64,000 bases of DNA from Paracoccus sigandri (lineage in GTDB: Bacteria > Pseudomonadota > Alphaproteobacteria > Rhodobacterales > Rhodobacteraceae): assembly GCF_003709565.1 (NCBI RefSeq), contig NZ_QNRC01000011.1, positions 62,001 through 126,000 of the forward strand, in the 5' to 3' direction. Made by a program: the position numbers and the translations under genes. Shown here one piece after another: positions 33,353 through 42,642 of this stretch (the stretch's first letter is position 1; each line of letters opens with the position of its first letter). Below the pieces are notes generated by a model, which had not been told where the DNA came from, ran no database searches, and saw only the letters and a program-made list of their open reading frames with translations.

Positions 33353-36300
33353 ATGAAGATCCAGGTTCACGGCGAGAAACTGACCCTGCCCGCCGAGGCG
33401 GCCGAGCAGGAGGGGCCGGTCAGCATCCGGGTCCGGGAGGCCGTCCGCGTCGCCTCGACACGGGCCGAGGGCGCGCCGGTGGAGCTGGAACTGGCGGCGG
33501 GTGACCTCTTGGAGCTTGAGCTGGATACCGAGGGCGAGGAGGGCGAACGCCCGCTGCTGTGGCTGCGCGCCGACGAGGTGCAGGACCTGCTGGGCCCAAG
33601 CGCGGTCCTCGACCGTTCGCAGGCGGATGGCGATCGGCTGATCCTGTCGCAGGTGCTGCGGCTTCGTCCGCTGCCGCACCAGGTCGCGACGCGCGGGCTC
33701 AGCGACTGGCGCCTGGCCAGGCTGTCGGTGCTGCAGGTCGAGGGCGATGCCCGCAGCGCCGCACGCGCCTATGAGGACCAGCAGGGCGGCAAGGGTCTGT
33801 TCGGCTGGGCCGAGAACGGCACGCTGGCGCCGGTGGCCTTCCCCGAAAAGCCGGGGGCGGACCTGCCCTGGCTCTTGTTCATCCACGGCACGGCCTCCAG
33901 CACGCGTGGCTCTTTCGGCAAGATCGCGGAATGCCAGCCGCGCATCTGGGCGCGGCTTCACGCCATGTATCCGGGGCGGGTGATCGCCTTCGAACATCGC
34001 ACGCTGACCGAGGATCCGGTGCAGAACGCGCTGGAGCTGCTGGCGGCCCTGCCCCGGGGGATCCAGCTTCACGTCGTCAGCCACAGCCGGGGCGGGCTGG
34101 TCGGCGAATTGCTGGTGCGCCCGCAGCTGGTCGCGGCGGTGGGCGACACGGTCTTCGACGCCGACGACCTGGCGCATTTCGACGGCGATCCGGGGCAAGA
34201 GGCGCTGAAGGCGCTTGGCACGGCGCTGGCGGGCAGGGGGGTCCGCGTCACCCGCTTCGTCCGCGTGGCCTGCCCGGCGCGCGGCACCAGCCTGGCGGGC
34301 GGGCGGCTGGACCGCTGGCTGAACCTGCTCTTCGACCTGATCCGGCTGGGCGGGGTCTGGCTGGGCGAGGACCATCGCCGGCAGGTCGAGCAGCTGCGCC
34401 GCTTCGCGCTGGCCGCGTCCGCCTCGGCCGAGAACCCCGAGGCGCTGCCGGGGATCGCCGCCATGTCGCCCGACCACGCGCCGCTGCTGAGGCTGCTGGA
34501 CCGGCAGCAGGCGGGGGGCGGCGCCGACGGGCTGGTGGTGATCGGCGGCGACAGCGAACCGGCAGGCATCCGGCGCAAGCTGATGCTGTGGTTCGCTGAC
34601 GCGTTCTTCGGCCGCGACAACGACCTGGTCGTCGATACCGCCTCGATGGATGGCGGGATGCGGCGCGCCCGGATGGCGCCGGTGCTGATCGACCGGGGCC
34701 GGCATGTCGATCACTTCAGCTATTTCGCCAACCAGACGACGGCGGAATTCATGCTGCAGGGGCTGCGCGATCCCTTGCGGCTGCCGACGGGGACCCGCAC
34801 CGCGACCCAGCGGCTCTGCGAGACCGAGACGCCCGAGATCACGCGGGGCGAGGACGGCGCGGCGATCCGCGCGCCCGCCGCTCCCGCGATCCTGCGCGGC
34901 CGGGGCGCGCCGCTGGCGGTGATCCTGCCGGGCATCGCGGGCAGCCATCTTTACGCGGACGACCGGCATGTCTGGCTGAACCCGGCGGGGATCTGCACGC
35001 GCGGGGTGCGCGCGCTGGCCTATTCCCGGCCCCGGATCCGCCCGACCGTCACCATCCAGACCTATTACGCCGGGCTGCGCCGCCATCTTGAACGCACCCA
35101 TACCGTCAAGGCGCTGGCCTATGACTGGCGCCTGCCGATCCAGCGGACCGGGGCGCATCTGGCCCAGATGATGCAGGGATGGATGGCCGAGGACGACCAG
35201 CGCCCGGTCCATGTCGTGGCCCATTCCATGGGCGGGCTGGTGGCGCGGATGGCCTTCGTCCATGCGCCGAAGCTGATGCAGGGCTTCCTGGCCCACCGCG
35301 ATTCGCGGCTGCTGATGCTGGGCACGCCGAATGGCGGATCGCTCGCCATGGCGCTGACGCTGTTGGGGATCGGCACGACGATCAAGGCGGCGGCGGCGCT
35401 GAGCCCGCGCGAAAGCGTGGCCGACATCGCCGCGATCATGCGGGCCTGGCCGGGGGCGATCCAGCTTCTGCCGCGCGACATGCTGAACCCCGCCGCCTGG
35501 GCCAACCTTGCCGGCGCCGCCCCGCCCGACCCCCAGGCCATGGCCGAGGCGCGCCGCTTCTGGGACCTGATGAAGGGCGATGCCGGCATTCCCAGGGGGC
35601 GCTGCCTCTACCTGGCCGGCGCGGGCGAGACCTGCGACCGGATCTTCACAGTTCAGGGCCGCAAGGGGCCGGAATTGCGGCTGTCCAAGACCTCGGACGG
35701 CGACGGCACGGTGTTGTGGTCCACCGGCATCCCCGATGGCGTCCAGGCGTGGTATTCGCGGTCGGAACATGGCGACCTGGCCAAGGACCGCTACCTGCAT
35801 CCGGCGATCGCCGAATTGCTGCTGACCGGCACCACCCGGCAGCTGCCGACGCGGCCGCGCCCGCGCGGCGCCGAGGATGTCGCGCCTCTGCGCCGGACGA
35901 TGGCCGAGGAACCCCTGCCGATGATCCCGTCGCCGCCGCAGATGCTGGCCCTGGCCATGGGCGCGCGCTCGCCCGCCATCAGCGATGACGAGGAGCTTGC
36001 CGACACGATCCGGGTCCGCGTCGTGCATGGCGACCTGAGGCGCGCGCGCTATCCGATCCTGGTTGGGCATTACCTGGGCGATCCGATCATGGGGGCCGAG
36101 GCGGCGCTGGACCGGATGCTGGGCAATCGCCTGTCGCGCCGCAATGCGCGCGGGTTGCATCCGGGGCTGATCGGGACCTGGGACGTGCAGATCACCCCCG
36201 ATTGCGAGACCGGGCAGGCAGCGCCGGTGGCGCTGAAGGGCGGCGTGACGGTCGGGCTGGGTGTCGTCTCGGACCTGACGACGGGCGGGCTGATCGAAAC

Positions 36301-38683
36301 GCTGCGCAGCGGGCTGATGGCCTTTGCCGATACCGCCCAGCAGCTGGGCTGGGACAGGCAGCAGCCGCTGGCGATCTCGCTGGTGCTGGTGGGTTGCGGC
36401 GCCGGGGTCGTCGCGGTCTCGGACAGCGTCGCGGCGATCCTGACCGCCATCGCCCAGGCGAACCGCCTGCTGGGCGAGGATTCTCCGCGCCCCGGCCAGA
36501 GCCTGCGCTTCGGCGAGGTCGAGATCATCGAGGGGGTCGAGCAGACCGCGATCACCGCATGGCACGCCGTCCGCAACCGGACCCAGCGCCTGGCGGAACG
36601 TTTCGAGCTGGCGGGGCGGCTGGAACAGGGGCAGGGCGGCTGGCGGCGCACCGGGCCCGAGATCGATCCCGACTGGTGGATGGAGGTCACGATCACCTCG
36701 CCCGATCCGGCGGGCCATCATCCCGGTTTGCCACATCCTGCTTGGCCGCAGCGCGACGCGCCGCTGCGCTATCTGCTGGTCGACGGCCGCGCGCGGGTCG
36801 AGGCCGAGGTGGTGGCGACCAGCCGCCGCCTGGTCAGCCACTATATCGCGCAGATCCCGGCGGAAAGCGGCCTTGCGGATGTGTCCGGCCTGTCGCCGGG
36901 CCGCACCCTGTTCGAGCTGCTCTGGCCCGCCAAGCTGAAGGAACACAGCCTGGAGGACCGCAACCTGCGGCTGGTGCTGGACCGGCGCAGCGCCGCGATC
37001 CCGTGGGAGATGCTGGACGACCGCCGCCCCGGCCAGGACGCCTTCGACGAGGGCGTGCTGATGGCCACGAAGCCGCCGGCGGTCCGCTATGGCGTGCTGC
37101 GGCAGCTGATTTCCCAGCGGCAGCGCCCCGCCCGGCCGCGTCGCGGCGGCGGCCGTTTCGCGCTGGTCATCGGCGATCCGCGCGGCGGCGGCAGCCCGCT
37201 TGCGCCCCTGCCCGGCGCCGAGCGCGAGGCCGAGGCGGTGGCCGCGCTGCTGGAGGAGGCCGGATACAGCGTCATGCGGCTGATCGGCGAGGCGGCGCGG
37301 CCGCAGGATGTCGTCTCGGCGATGTATTCGCGCAGCTGGGACGTGATCCATGTCGCGGGCCATGGCGTCGCCGACTGGGCGCCCACCCCCGCCGATCCGC
37401 CGCGCACCGGCATCGTGCTGGGCGCCCCGCCCCTGGACGTGCTGGAGGCGGAACTGCTGGCGCAGCTGCCCTCGGCCCCGGACTTCGTGTTCCTGAACTG
37501 CTGCTATCTGGGCCAGATCGGCCCGCGCGACCAGCATCTCTTGCAGGATCGCCCCGGCCTTGCGGCAAGCCTTGCCGTCGAGCTGATCGAAAGCGGCTGC
37601 TCGGCCGTGGTGGCCTGCGGCTGGGCGGTGGATGACGGCGCGGCGCTGAATTTCGCCAGGACGCTTTACGCCGAACTGTGCGGCGGCACGAATTTCGGCC
37701 AGTCCGTCCGCCGCGCGCGCGAGGCGACCCATGCGGCAAGCACCGGCGCGGGCTTCATGGACAGCACCTGGGGGGCCTATCAATGCTATGGCCATCCGGG
37801 CTTTGCCCTGGCCTCTAACGGCGGCGCGCAAGGCGCGGCCGAGCCCGAGCCCGCCTCGCCCGGCGAGGCCATCGCGATCCTGCAGTCGATCCGGTCGCGG
37901 GCCGAGGCCGACCCGGATGCCGACCCTGATGCCGCCCTGGCGCGGCTTGCCGCGATCGAGGAGGACCTGCGCCTTTGCGGCTGGGACGGGCATTCCGACG
38001 TGGCCAGCGCGCTTGGCGACGCCTGGCTGGCTTGCGGGCGGCTGGACAAGGCGATCGCGGCCTACCAGCGCGCCGCGATGGCCGAGAATCTGTCGCTGCC
38101 GGTGCGGGCGCTGCAGGATTGCTTCGGCCTGCCGCTGCGGCTGCGGGGCGCGGCCACCGATGTCGCGGGGCTGAAGGACGCGGTCACGATCCTTGCCGCG
38201 CTGAACATGGCCTGCGGCGCCAGCGTCCAGCGGCTGGACCTGATCGCCGCCATCCACCAGCGGATCGCCGCGCTGTCCGCCTCGGGCGGCTGGACGCAGC
38301 CGGTGAAGGCGATGCAGGCTGCGCTGGCCGAGGCGATCCGGCTGGCCCAGGAACGCGGGCAGCAGGAACCTTTCGATCTGCAACTGCGCGCGGCGCTGGC
38401 GGGTTTCCTGCTGGACCCGAAGGGCGACCATGGCGCGACCGTGGCGGGGATCAGGCAGCGGCTGGCGCCGGCGGTGCCGCCGCTGCTGGAACTGGTCGAG
38501 GCGCTGCTGGCCGGCGATGGCGAGGGGCTGGACCGGCTGGCGCAATCCGCCGCCGTTGCCCCGCCCGACGATCTGTGGGCGCTGGCCGAGGCGGTCGATC
38601 TGGCCCGCAACTGCCTGCCCGCCCGATCGGCGCTGCAAAAGCACCTCAAGGCGCTGTCGGCGGCGATCGAGCAGCTGTCCTGA
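33353..38683 (+). CDS. Giant dual lipase-CHAT protease-TPR protein
   Basis: A 1776-residue protein without a signal peptide. Domains in order: N-terminal beta-rich region (1-130); alpha/beta hydrolase 1 (175-460) with LFIHGTASS, Ser245 in HSRGG, Asp424 and His454; LCAT-like hydrolase 2 (520-830) with PGIAGSHLY, Ser625 in AHSMGG, Asp784 in GDGTV and His806 in EHGDL; an unassigned alpha/beta region (885-1120); CHAT caspase-like protease (1140-1480) with His1337 in HVAGHG and Cys1384 in LNCCYLG; and a TPR-like tail (1500-1776). Both lipase triads and the protease dyad look intact. AAAGGA precedes ATG 33353. It likely acts as a regulated effector cleaving lipids and a protein, controlled by the upstream sensor. 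Confidence 0.85.
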   Translation: MKIQVHGEKLTLPAEAAEQEGPVSIRVREAVRVASTRAEGAPVELELAAGDLLELELDTEGEEGERPLLWLRADEVQDLLGPSAVLDRSQADGDRLILSQVLRLRPLPHQVATRGLSDWRLARLSVLQVEGDARSAARAYEDQQGGKGLFGWAENGTLAPVAFPEKPGADLPWLLFIHGTASSTRGSFGKIAECQPRIWARLHAMYPGRVIAFEHRTLTEDPVQNALELLAALPRGIQLHVVSHSRGGLVGELLVRPQLVAAVGDTVFDADDLAHFDGDPGQEALKALGTALAGRGVRVTRFVRVACPARGTSLAGGRLDRWLNLLFDLIRLGGVWLGEDHRRQVEQLRRFALAASASAENPEALPGIAAMSPDHAPLLRLLDRQQAGGGADGLVVIGGDSEPAGIRRKLMLWFADAFFGRDNDLVVDTASMDGGMRRARMAPVLIDRGRHVDHFSYFANQTTAEFMLQGLRDPLRLPTGTRTATQRLCETETPEITRGEDGAAIRAPAAPAILRGRGAPLAVILPGIAGSHLYADDRHVWLNPAGICTRGVRALAYSRPRIRPTVTIQTYYAGLRRHLERTHTVKALAYDWRLPIQRTGAHLAQMMQGWMAEDDQRPVHVVAHSMGGLVARMAFVHAPKLMQGFLAHRDSRLLMLGTPNGGSLAMALTLLGIGTTIKAAAALSPRESVADIAAIMRAWPGAIQLLPRDMLNPAAWANLAGAAPPDPQAMAEARRFWDLMKGDAGIPRGRCLYLAGAGETCDRIFTVQGRKGPELRLSKTSDGDGTVLWSTGIPDGVQAWYSRSEHGDLAKDRYLHPAIAELLLTGTTRQLPTRPRPRGAEDVAPLRRTMAEEPLPMIPSPPQMLALAMGARSPAISDDEELADTIRVRVVHGDLRRARYPILVGHYLGDPIMGAEAALDRMLGNRLSRRNARGLHPGLIGTWDVQITPDCETGQAAPVALKGGVTVGLGVVSDLTTGGLIETLRSGLMAFADTAQQLGWDRQQPLAISLVLVGCGAGVVAVSDSVAAILTAIAQANRLLGEDSPRPGQSLRFGEVEIIEGVEQTAITAWHAVRNRTQRLAERFELAGRLEQGQGGWRRTGPEIDPDWWMEVTITSPDPAGHHPGLPHPAWPQRDAPLRYLLVDGRARVEAEVVATSRRLVSHYIAQIPAESGLADVSGLSPGRTLFELLWPAKLKEHSLEDRNLRLVLDRRSAAIPWEMLDDRRPGQDAFDEGVLMATKPPAVRYGVLRQLISQRQRPARPRRGGGRFALVIGDPRGGGSPLAPLPGAEREAEAVAALLEEAGYSVMRLIGEAARPQDVVSAMYSRSWDVIHVAGHGVADWAPTPADPPRTGIVLGAPPLDVLEAELLAQLPSAPDFVFLNCCYLGQIGPRDQHLLQDRPGLAASLAVELIESGCSAVVACGWAVDDGAALNFARTLYAELCGGTNFGQSVRRAREATHAASTGAGFMDSTWGAYQCYGHPGFALASNGGAQGAAEPEPASPGEAIAILQSIRSRAEADPDADPDAALARLAAIEEDLRLCGWDGHSDVASALGDAWLACGRLDKAIAAYQRAAMAENLSLPVRALQDCFGLPLRLRGAATDVAGLKDAVTILAALNMACGASVQRLDLIAAIHQRIAALSASGGWTQPVKAMQAALAEAIRLAQERGQQEPFDLQLRAALAGFLLDPKGDHGATVAGIRQRLAPAVPPLLELVEALLAGDGEGLDRLAQSAAVAPPDDLWALAEAVDLARNCLPARSALQKHLKALSAAIEQLS

Positions 38684-38711
38684 CGGCGGCGGGCCGGTTC
38701 AGTCCCCCGGT

Positions 38712-39737
38712 TCAGTCCTGTGGCGCCAGCGGCATCCCCGAGCCGGTGACATGCAGCATCACGCTTGCGCCCTCGGGCAGGCGGGGGCCGTGCATCGCGT
38801 CGACCTGGATGTCGGTGCCGCCGCAATCGACCCAATAGGTCATGTCGTGGCCCTTGAACTCGACCCCGGTGATCCGGCCGACGGCATCGGCATCCCGCGC
38901 GGCAAGGCTGATCGTCAGGCTTTCGGGCCGCAATGAGATCCGCACCGGCCCGCTGGCCCGCTGCGCCAGCGGCACCCGGCCAAGCGGGGTCGCGCATTCC
39001 GCGCCGTCGGCGACGCCCTCCAGCAGGTTGGTCCGGCCCAGGAAACCGGCGACGAAGGCATCGGCGGGGCGGTCATAGACCTCGGCCGCGGGGCCGATCT
39101 GCAGCAGCCGCCCGTCGCGCATGACGGCGACGCGGTCGGCGAAGCTCAGCGCCTCTTCCTGGTCGTGGGTGACGAAGACCACGCCGATGCCGGTGGCCTT
39201 CAGCAGCCGCCGGATCTCTCGGCGGGCGGCGCTGCGCAGCGCGGCGTCGAGATTCGAGAAGGGCTCGTCCAGCAGGATCAGCCGCGGCTGGGCGGCGAAG
39301 CTGCGGGCCAGCGCCACGCGCTGCTGCTGGCCGCCCGACAGATGGTCGGGATAGCGGTCGCCGAAGCCCTGCAGATCGACCAGCGACAGATGGCGCGACA
39401 GACTGGCCGCATCCTTCTGCCGGGCGCCGAACAGCACGTTCTGCGCCACGGTCATGTGCGGAAACAGCGCATAGTCCTGAAACACCATGCCGATGCCGCG
39501 CTTCTCGGCCGGGATGCGGGTGGCATCGGCGCCCTCGACCAGGACGCGGCCGGAATCGGGCTCCTCGAACCCCGCGATCATCCGCAGCGTCGTGGTCTTG
39601 CCGCAGCCCGAGGGACCGATCAGCGCCAGGATCTCGGCCGGCGCCAGGTCGAAGGACAGGTCCTGGACCGCGGCCGGGCCGCCCGGCTGATAGCGGCGCG
39701 ACAGGTTGCGCAGGGATAGAAGCGGGGTGGGTGTCAT
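38712..39737 (-). CDS. fbpC: Ferric iron ABC transporter ATP-binding protein
   Basis: A 341-residue ATPase of the Fbp/Pot class. Walker A GPSGCGKTTT, Q-loop VFQDYALFPH, signature LSGGQQQR, Walker B LILLDEPFSNLD and switch VTHDQEEA are all present, followed by a C-terminal TOBE-type domain. It powers import with the permease whose stop overlaps its start (ATGA at 39734-39737). The trio order, binding protein, permease, ATPase, matches fbpABC. Polyamine or thiamine transport is the main alternative, but the binding protein looks FbpA-like. Confidence 0.9.
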   Translation of the reverse strand: MTPTPLLSLRNLSRRYQPGGPAAVQDLSFDLAPAEILALIGPSGCGKTTTLRMIAGFEEPDSGRVLVEGADATRIPAEKRGIGMVFQDYALFPHMTVAQNVLFGARQKDAASLSRHLSLVDLQGFGDRYPDHLSGGQQQRVALARSFAAQPRLILLDEPFSNLDAALRSAARREIRRLLKATGIGVVFVTHDQEEALSFADRVAVMRDGRLLQIGPAAEVYDRPADAFVAGFLGRTNLLEGVADGAECATPLGRVPLAQRASGPVRISLRPESLTISLAARDADAVGRITGVEFKGHDMTYWVDCGGTDIQVDAMHGPRLPEGASVMLHVTGSGMPLAPQD

Positions 39738-41398
39738 GCCTGCCTCGTGCTGGGCCCGGTATCGGGTCCCGTGGTGGGCCGCTCGTCGGGCGCATCCGCG
39801 CCGCGGCTTTCGTAGCGAAGGATCAGCCCGACGAACAGGCTGGAAAACAGGATGATGCTCAGCGCATAGGGGGCGGCCTCGCGCATCATGCCCTCGTTCG
39901 TGCGGGCGAAGACGTTCAGCGCCAGCGTGCCGTATCCGGTCGGCGCCAGGATGTAGGTGATCGGCAGCTCCTTCACCACCATGATGAAGACCAAGAGCCC
40001 CCCCGCCACCATCGGCCGGCGCAGCCGGGGCAGCACGACGCGGGCGAAGGCGCGGGCCGGGCTGGCGCCCAGGGCGCGGGCGGCCTCTTCCTGCCGGGTG
40101 CCGATCTGCAGCAGCGCCAGCCGGATCGGGCCAAGCGCCAGGGCCATGAAGCTCATGACATAGGCGAAGATCAGCAGGGCGAAGCTCTGATAGAGGAACG
40201 GCGCGGTCTGCAACGCGAAGAACACCATGGCCAGCGCGAAGGCCAGCGAGGGCGTCGCATAGCCCAGATAGGCCAGCCGGTCGATCAGCGCCGTCCAGCG
40301 TCGCGGCCAGCGCAGCACCAGCAACACCACCGGCAGGGCCAGCGCCACGGCCGTAAGCGCGGCGGGCGTGGCGACCATCAGCGTGCCAAGCGCGGTGCGG
40401 CCAAGCTGGGCCCAGTCCATCTGCGGCAGGCCCAGCCGCATCCAGTGGCCCAGCACCATCAGCGGCAGCCCCAGCGAGGCCAGCGCGACCAGCGCGACGA
40501 AGATCCAGGCCAGCGGGCGCCAGCGGCCAAGCGGCACCGGGCGGGCGCGGCGGGCGGCGCCGGTGCCGGTCCGCGCCAGCCGCCGGTTGCGGGTGACGGC
40601 GCGCTGCGCGATCAGCGCGCTGACCGTCAGCGCCAGCAGCATCAGCGACAGCCAGGCCGCATAGGTCCGGTCGAAGGCCCCCACATATTGCGTATAGATC
40701 GCATAGCTGAACACCTCGTAGCGCATCAGCGCGATGGCGCCGAAATCGCCGATCACATACAGGCCCACGATCAGCCAGCTTGCCACCAGAGCCGGCCACA
40801 GCTGCGGCAGCACGACATGGCGGAACACCGCCAGCCGCGACTTGCCCAGGCTGCGGGCGGTTTCCTCCAACGCGGGGTCCATGCCCATGAAGGCGGCGCG
40901 CAGGTTCAGGAACAGATAGGGGAAGGTATAGAGCGACAGCGCCAGCGTCGCCCCCCACAGCCCCTGCATCCCCGGCAGCGAGACCCCGAACCAGTGCCGC
41001 GCAAAGCCGTAATAGCCCGACAGGCCCAGCAGCGCATAGGCCATCACATAGCCGGGCACGGCCAGCGGCAGCGCCATCAGATAGGACAGCAATCCCTTGG
41101 CGCGGATGTCGCTGCGGGTCAGCAGCCAGGCCATCGGCAGCGCGATCAGCGTGTCCAGCGCCAGCACCAGCGCGACCAGCTTCAGCGTGTTCAGCAGCAG
41201 ATAGAGGTTGCGCTGGCGAAAGACGATTTCCGTCAGCTGCGCGGGATCGGCGTCGAAGGCGCGCAGCAGCAGATAGGCGGCGGGCAGGCAGGTGCCGATC
41301 GCGACCACCAGCGCCGGCAGCACAAGAAGCAGAGGGGGGCGCGGCCTGCGGCCCGCCCCCGTCCGGGATCGCATGAAGGATGCGACCGATGCCGTCAT
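39734..41398 (-). CDS. fbpB: Ferric iron ABC transporter permease (two-domain)
   Basis: A 554-residue inner-membrane permease with about twelve helices. It is built from two tandem binding-protein-dependent transport domains, each with an EAA loop (EETARSLGKSRLAVFRHVVLPQL and EEAARALGASPARAFARVVLPRL). This fused permease layout is typical of FbpB/SfuB. The start lies seven bases after the stop of the binding protein gene, and the end overlaps the ATPase gene, so the three are one operon. Confidence 0.92.
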   Translation of the reverse strand: MTASVASFMRSRTGAGRRPRPPLLLVLPALVVAIGTCLPAAYLLLRAFDADPAQLTEIVFRQRNLYLLLNTLKLVALVLALDTLIALPMAWLLTRSDIRAKGLLSYLMALPLAVPGYVMAYALLGLSGYYGFARHWFGVSLPGMQGLWGATLALSLYTFPYLFLNLRAAFMGMDPALEETARSLGKSRLAVFRHVVLPQLWPALVASWLIVGLYVIGDFGAIALMRYEVFSYAIYTQYVGAFDRTYAAWLSLMLLALTVSALIAQRAVTRNRRLARTGTGAARRARPVPLGRWRPLAWIFVALVALASLGLPLMVLGHWMRLGLPQMDWAQLGRTALGTLMVATPAALTAVALALPVVLLVLRWPRRWTALIDRLAYLGYATPSLAFALAMVFFALQTAPFLYQSFALLIFAYVMSFMALALGPIRLALLQIGTRQEEAARALGASPARAFARVVLPRLRRPMVAGGLLVFIMVVKELPITYILAPTGYGTLALNVFARTNEGMMREAAPYALSIILFSSLFVGLILRYESRGADAPDERPTTGPDTGPSTRQA

Positions 41399-41405
41399 GG
41401 CCGGG

Positions 41406-42392
41406 TCACAGCAGGCCGGCCTCGCGCAGCAGCGCCAGCGTGCCTTCCAGGTCGCCCAGCTCGTTCACGTCGACATCGGGGCTGATCTCGCTGACGGTTT
41501 CCAGCGATTCCAGCGTCGCCGCGGGGATGACGCCTTCGCGGACCGGATATTCGTTGCCCTGCAGGCTGATGAATTGCTGGGCCGCGGGCGACAGCAGGAA
41601 GTCGATGAATTTCTGCGCGTTTTCCTTGTTGTCGCTGGCCTCGATGATGCCGGCGCCGGCGACCAGGACCAGGTTGCCGATGTTGCCGGCTTCGAAATGG
41701 GTCTGCGCGACGGGGAATTCCTCGTCCTGCGCGACATAGCGGCCCAGGTAGTAGTTGTTCACCAGCCCGAAATCGACCTCGCCATTGGCGATCGCCTCGA
41801 TCTGGGTGCCGTTGTTGGAATAGACCTTGGCCTCGTTGGCGACCATGCCGTCCAGCCATTCCTTGGCGGCCTCGTCGCCCTCGGCCAGGCGGAAGGCGGT
41901 CAGGAAGGCCTGGAAGGAACCGTTGGTCGGCGCGAAGGCGACGCGGCCGCGGTAATCCTCGCCGGTCAGCTCCTGGATGGTGGCGGGCAGGGCGGCTTCC
42001 TCGACGCGCTCGGTCGAATAGGTCAGGACCCGCGTCCGGCCCGAGGTCGGGACCCATTTGTTGGCCTTGTCGCGGAACACTTCCAGGACGGTTTCGTTCA
42101 CCTCGGCCGGAAGCTCGGCGAATTGCGGCGACAGGGCGCCAAGCGCGCCGGCGTCCTGCGCCCAGAACACGTCGGCGGGGGTGTTGTCGCCCTCTTCCAG
42201 CAGCAGCGTCGCCATTTCGGACGTGCCGCCATAGCGGACTTCGGCGGTGATGCCGGTCTCGGCCTCGAACTGCTTGATCAGCGGCCCGATCAGCGCCTCG
42301 CCCCGGCCGGAATAGATGGTGACCGTGTCCGCGGTCGCGGCCGAGGCCATGGCGACCGCAAGCCCGAGGCCCGCCAGCAGTGACTTCTTCAT
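41406..42392 (-). CDS. fbpA: Ferric iron ABC substrate-binding protein
   Basis: A 328-residue periplasmic protein with a Sec signal (1-21, ending SAATA) and the FbpA/iron-binding fold: VTIYSGRGEALIGPLIKQFE, ADVFWAQDAGALGAL and the paired tyrosines in GLVNNYYLGRY that coordinate Fe(III) in relatives. It hands ferric iron to the downstream permease. ATG 42392 has a GGAAG site before it. The 250-base upstream region contains TAGGT repeats that may be an operator. Confidence 0.92.
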   Translation of the reverse strand: MKKSLLAGLGLAVAMASAATADTVTIYSGRGEALIGPLIKQFEAETGITAEVRYGGTSEMATLLLEEGDNTPADVFWAQDAGALGALSPQFAELPAEVNETVLEVFRDKANKWVPTSGRTRVLTYSTERVEEAALPATIQELTGEDYRGRVAFAPTNGSFQAFLTAFRLAEGDEAAKEWLDGMVANEAKVYSNNGTQIEAIANGEVDFGLVNNYYLGRYVAQDEEFPVAQTHFEAGNIGNLVLVAGAGIIEASDNKENAQKFIDFLLSPAAQQFISLQGNEYPVREGVIPAATLESLETVSEISPDVDVNELGDLEGTLALLREAGLL

Positions 42393-42585
42393 CCCGTTTC
42401 CTTCCCTTTGTCCCGCGCCGGTCGCGCCGGCGCCGTTGTTTGGCCGTGTCGCCCTGCGCAACCGGCAGGGACGCTGGCGCAAGCGGGTCTGGCCGCGACT
42501 GCCGCAGGGGCCGGCCCCGGCCGGTGCGGCGCAGCCATCGCGGCGCGACAGCCCGACAGGAGGATTCAATAGTCGACAAAAGTTC

Positions 42586-42640
42586 TAGGTAAAACCGACC
42601 TAGGACCATTGCCCATGGGTGTAGGTCTTTGGGTCTAGGT
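42586..42640. promoter_or_regulatory. Cluster of TAGGT repeats upstream of the iron transporter
   Basis: TAGGT or TAGG occurs at 42586, 42601, 42622 and 42636, and ACCTA at 42598, giving a palindrome CCTAGG at 42599-42604 and an inverted pair CTAGGT/ACCTAG with a seven-base spacer. The cluster lies in the 250 bases between the response regulator stop and the fbpA start, both minus strand. It may be an operator for the NarL-type regulator or an iron regulator. Confidence 0.4.
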
Positions 42641-42642
42641 CC

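Noticed and set aside
33311..38644. A 1777-codon open frame on the minus strand opposite the CHAT-lipase gene
   Set aside because: It mirrors the real gene in a GC-rich codon frame, is rich in Arg, Gln, Gly and His without any domain, and lacks a ribosome site. The plus strand has clear catalytic motifs.
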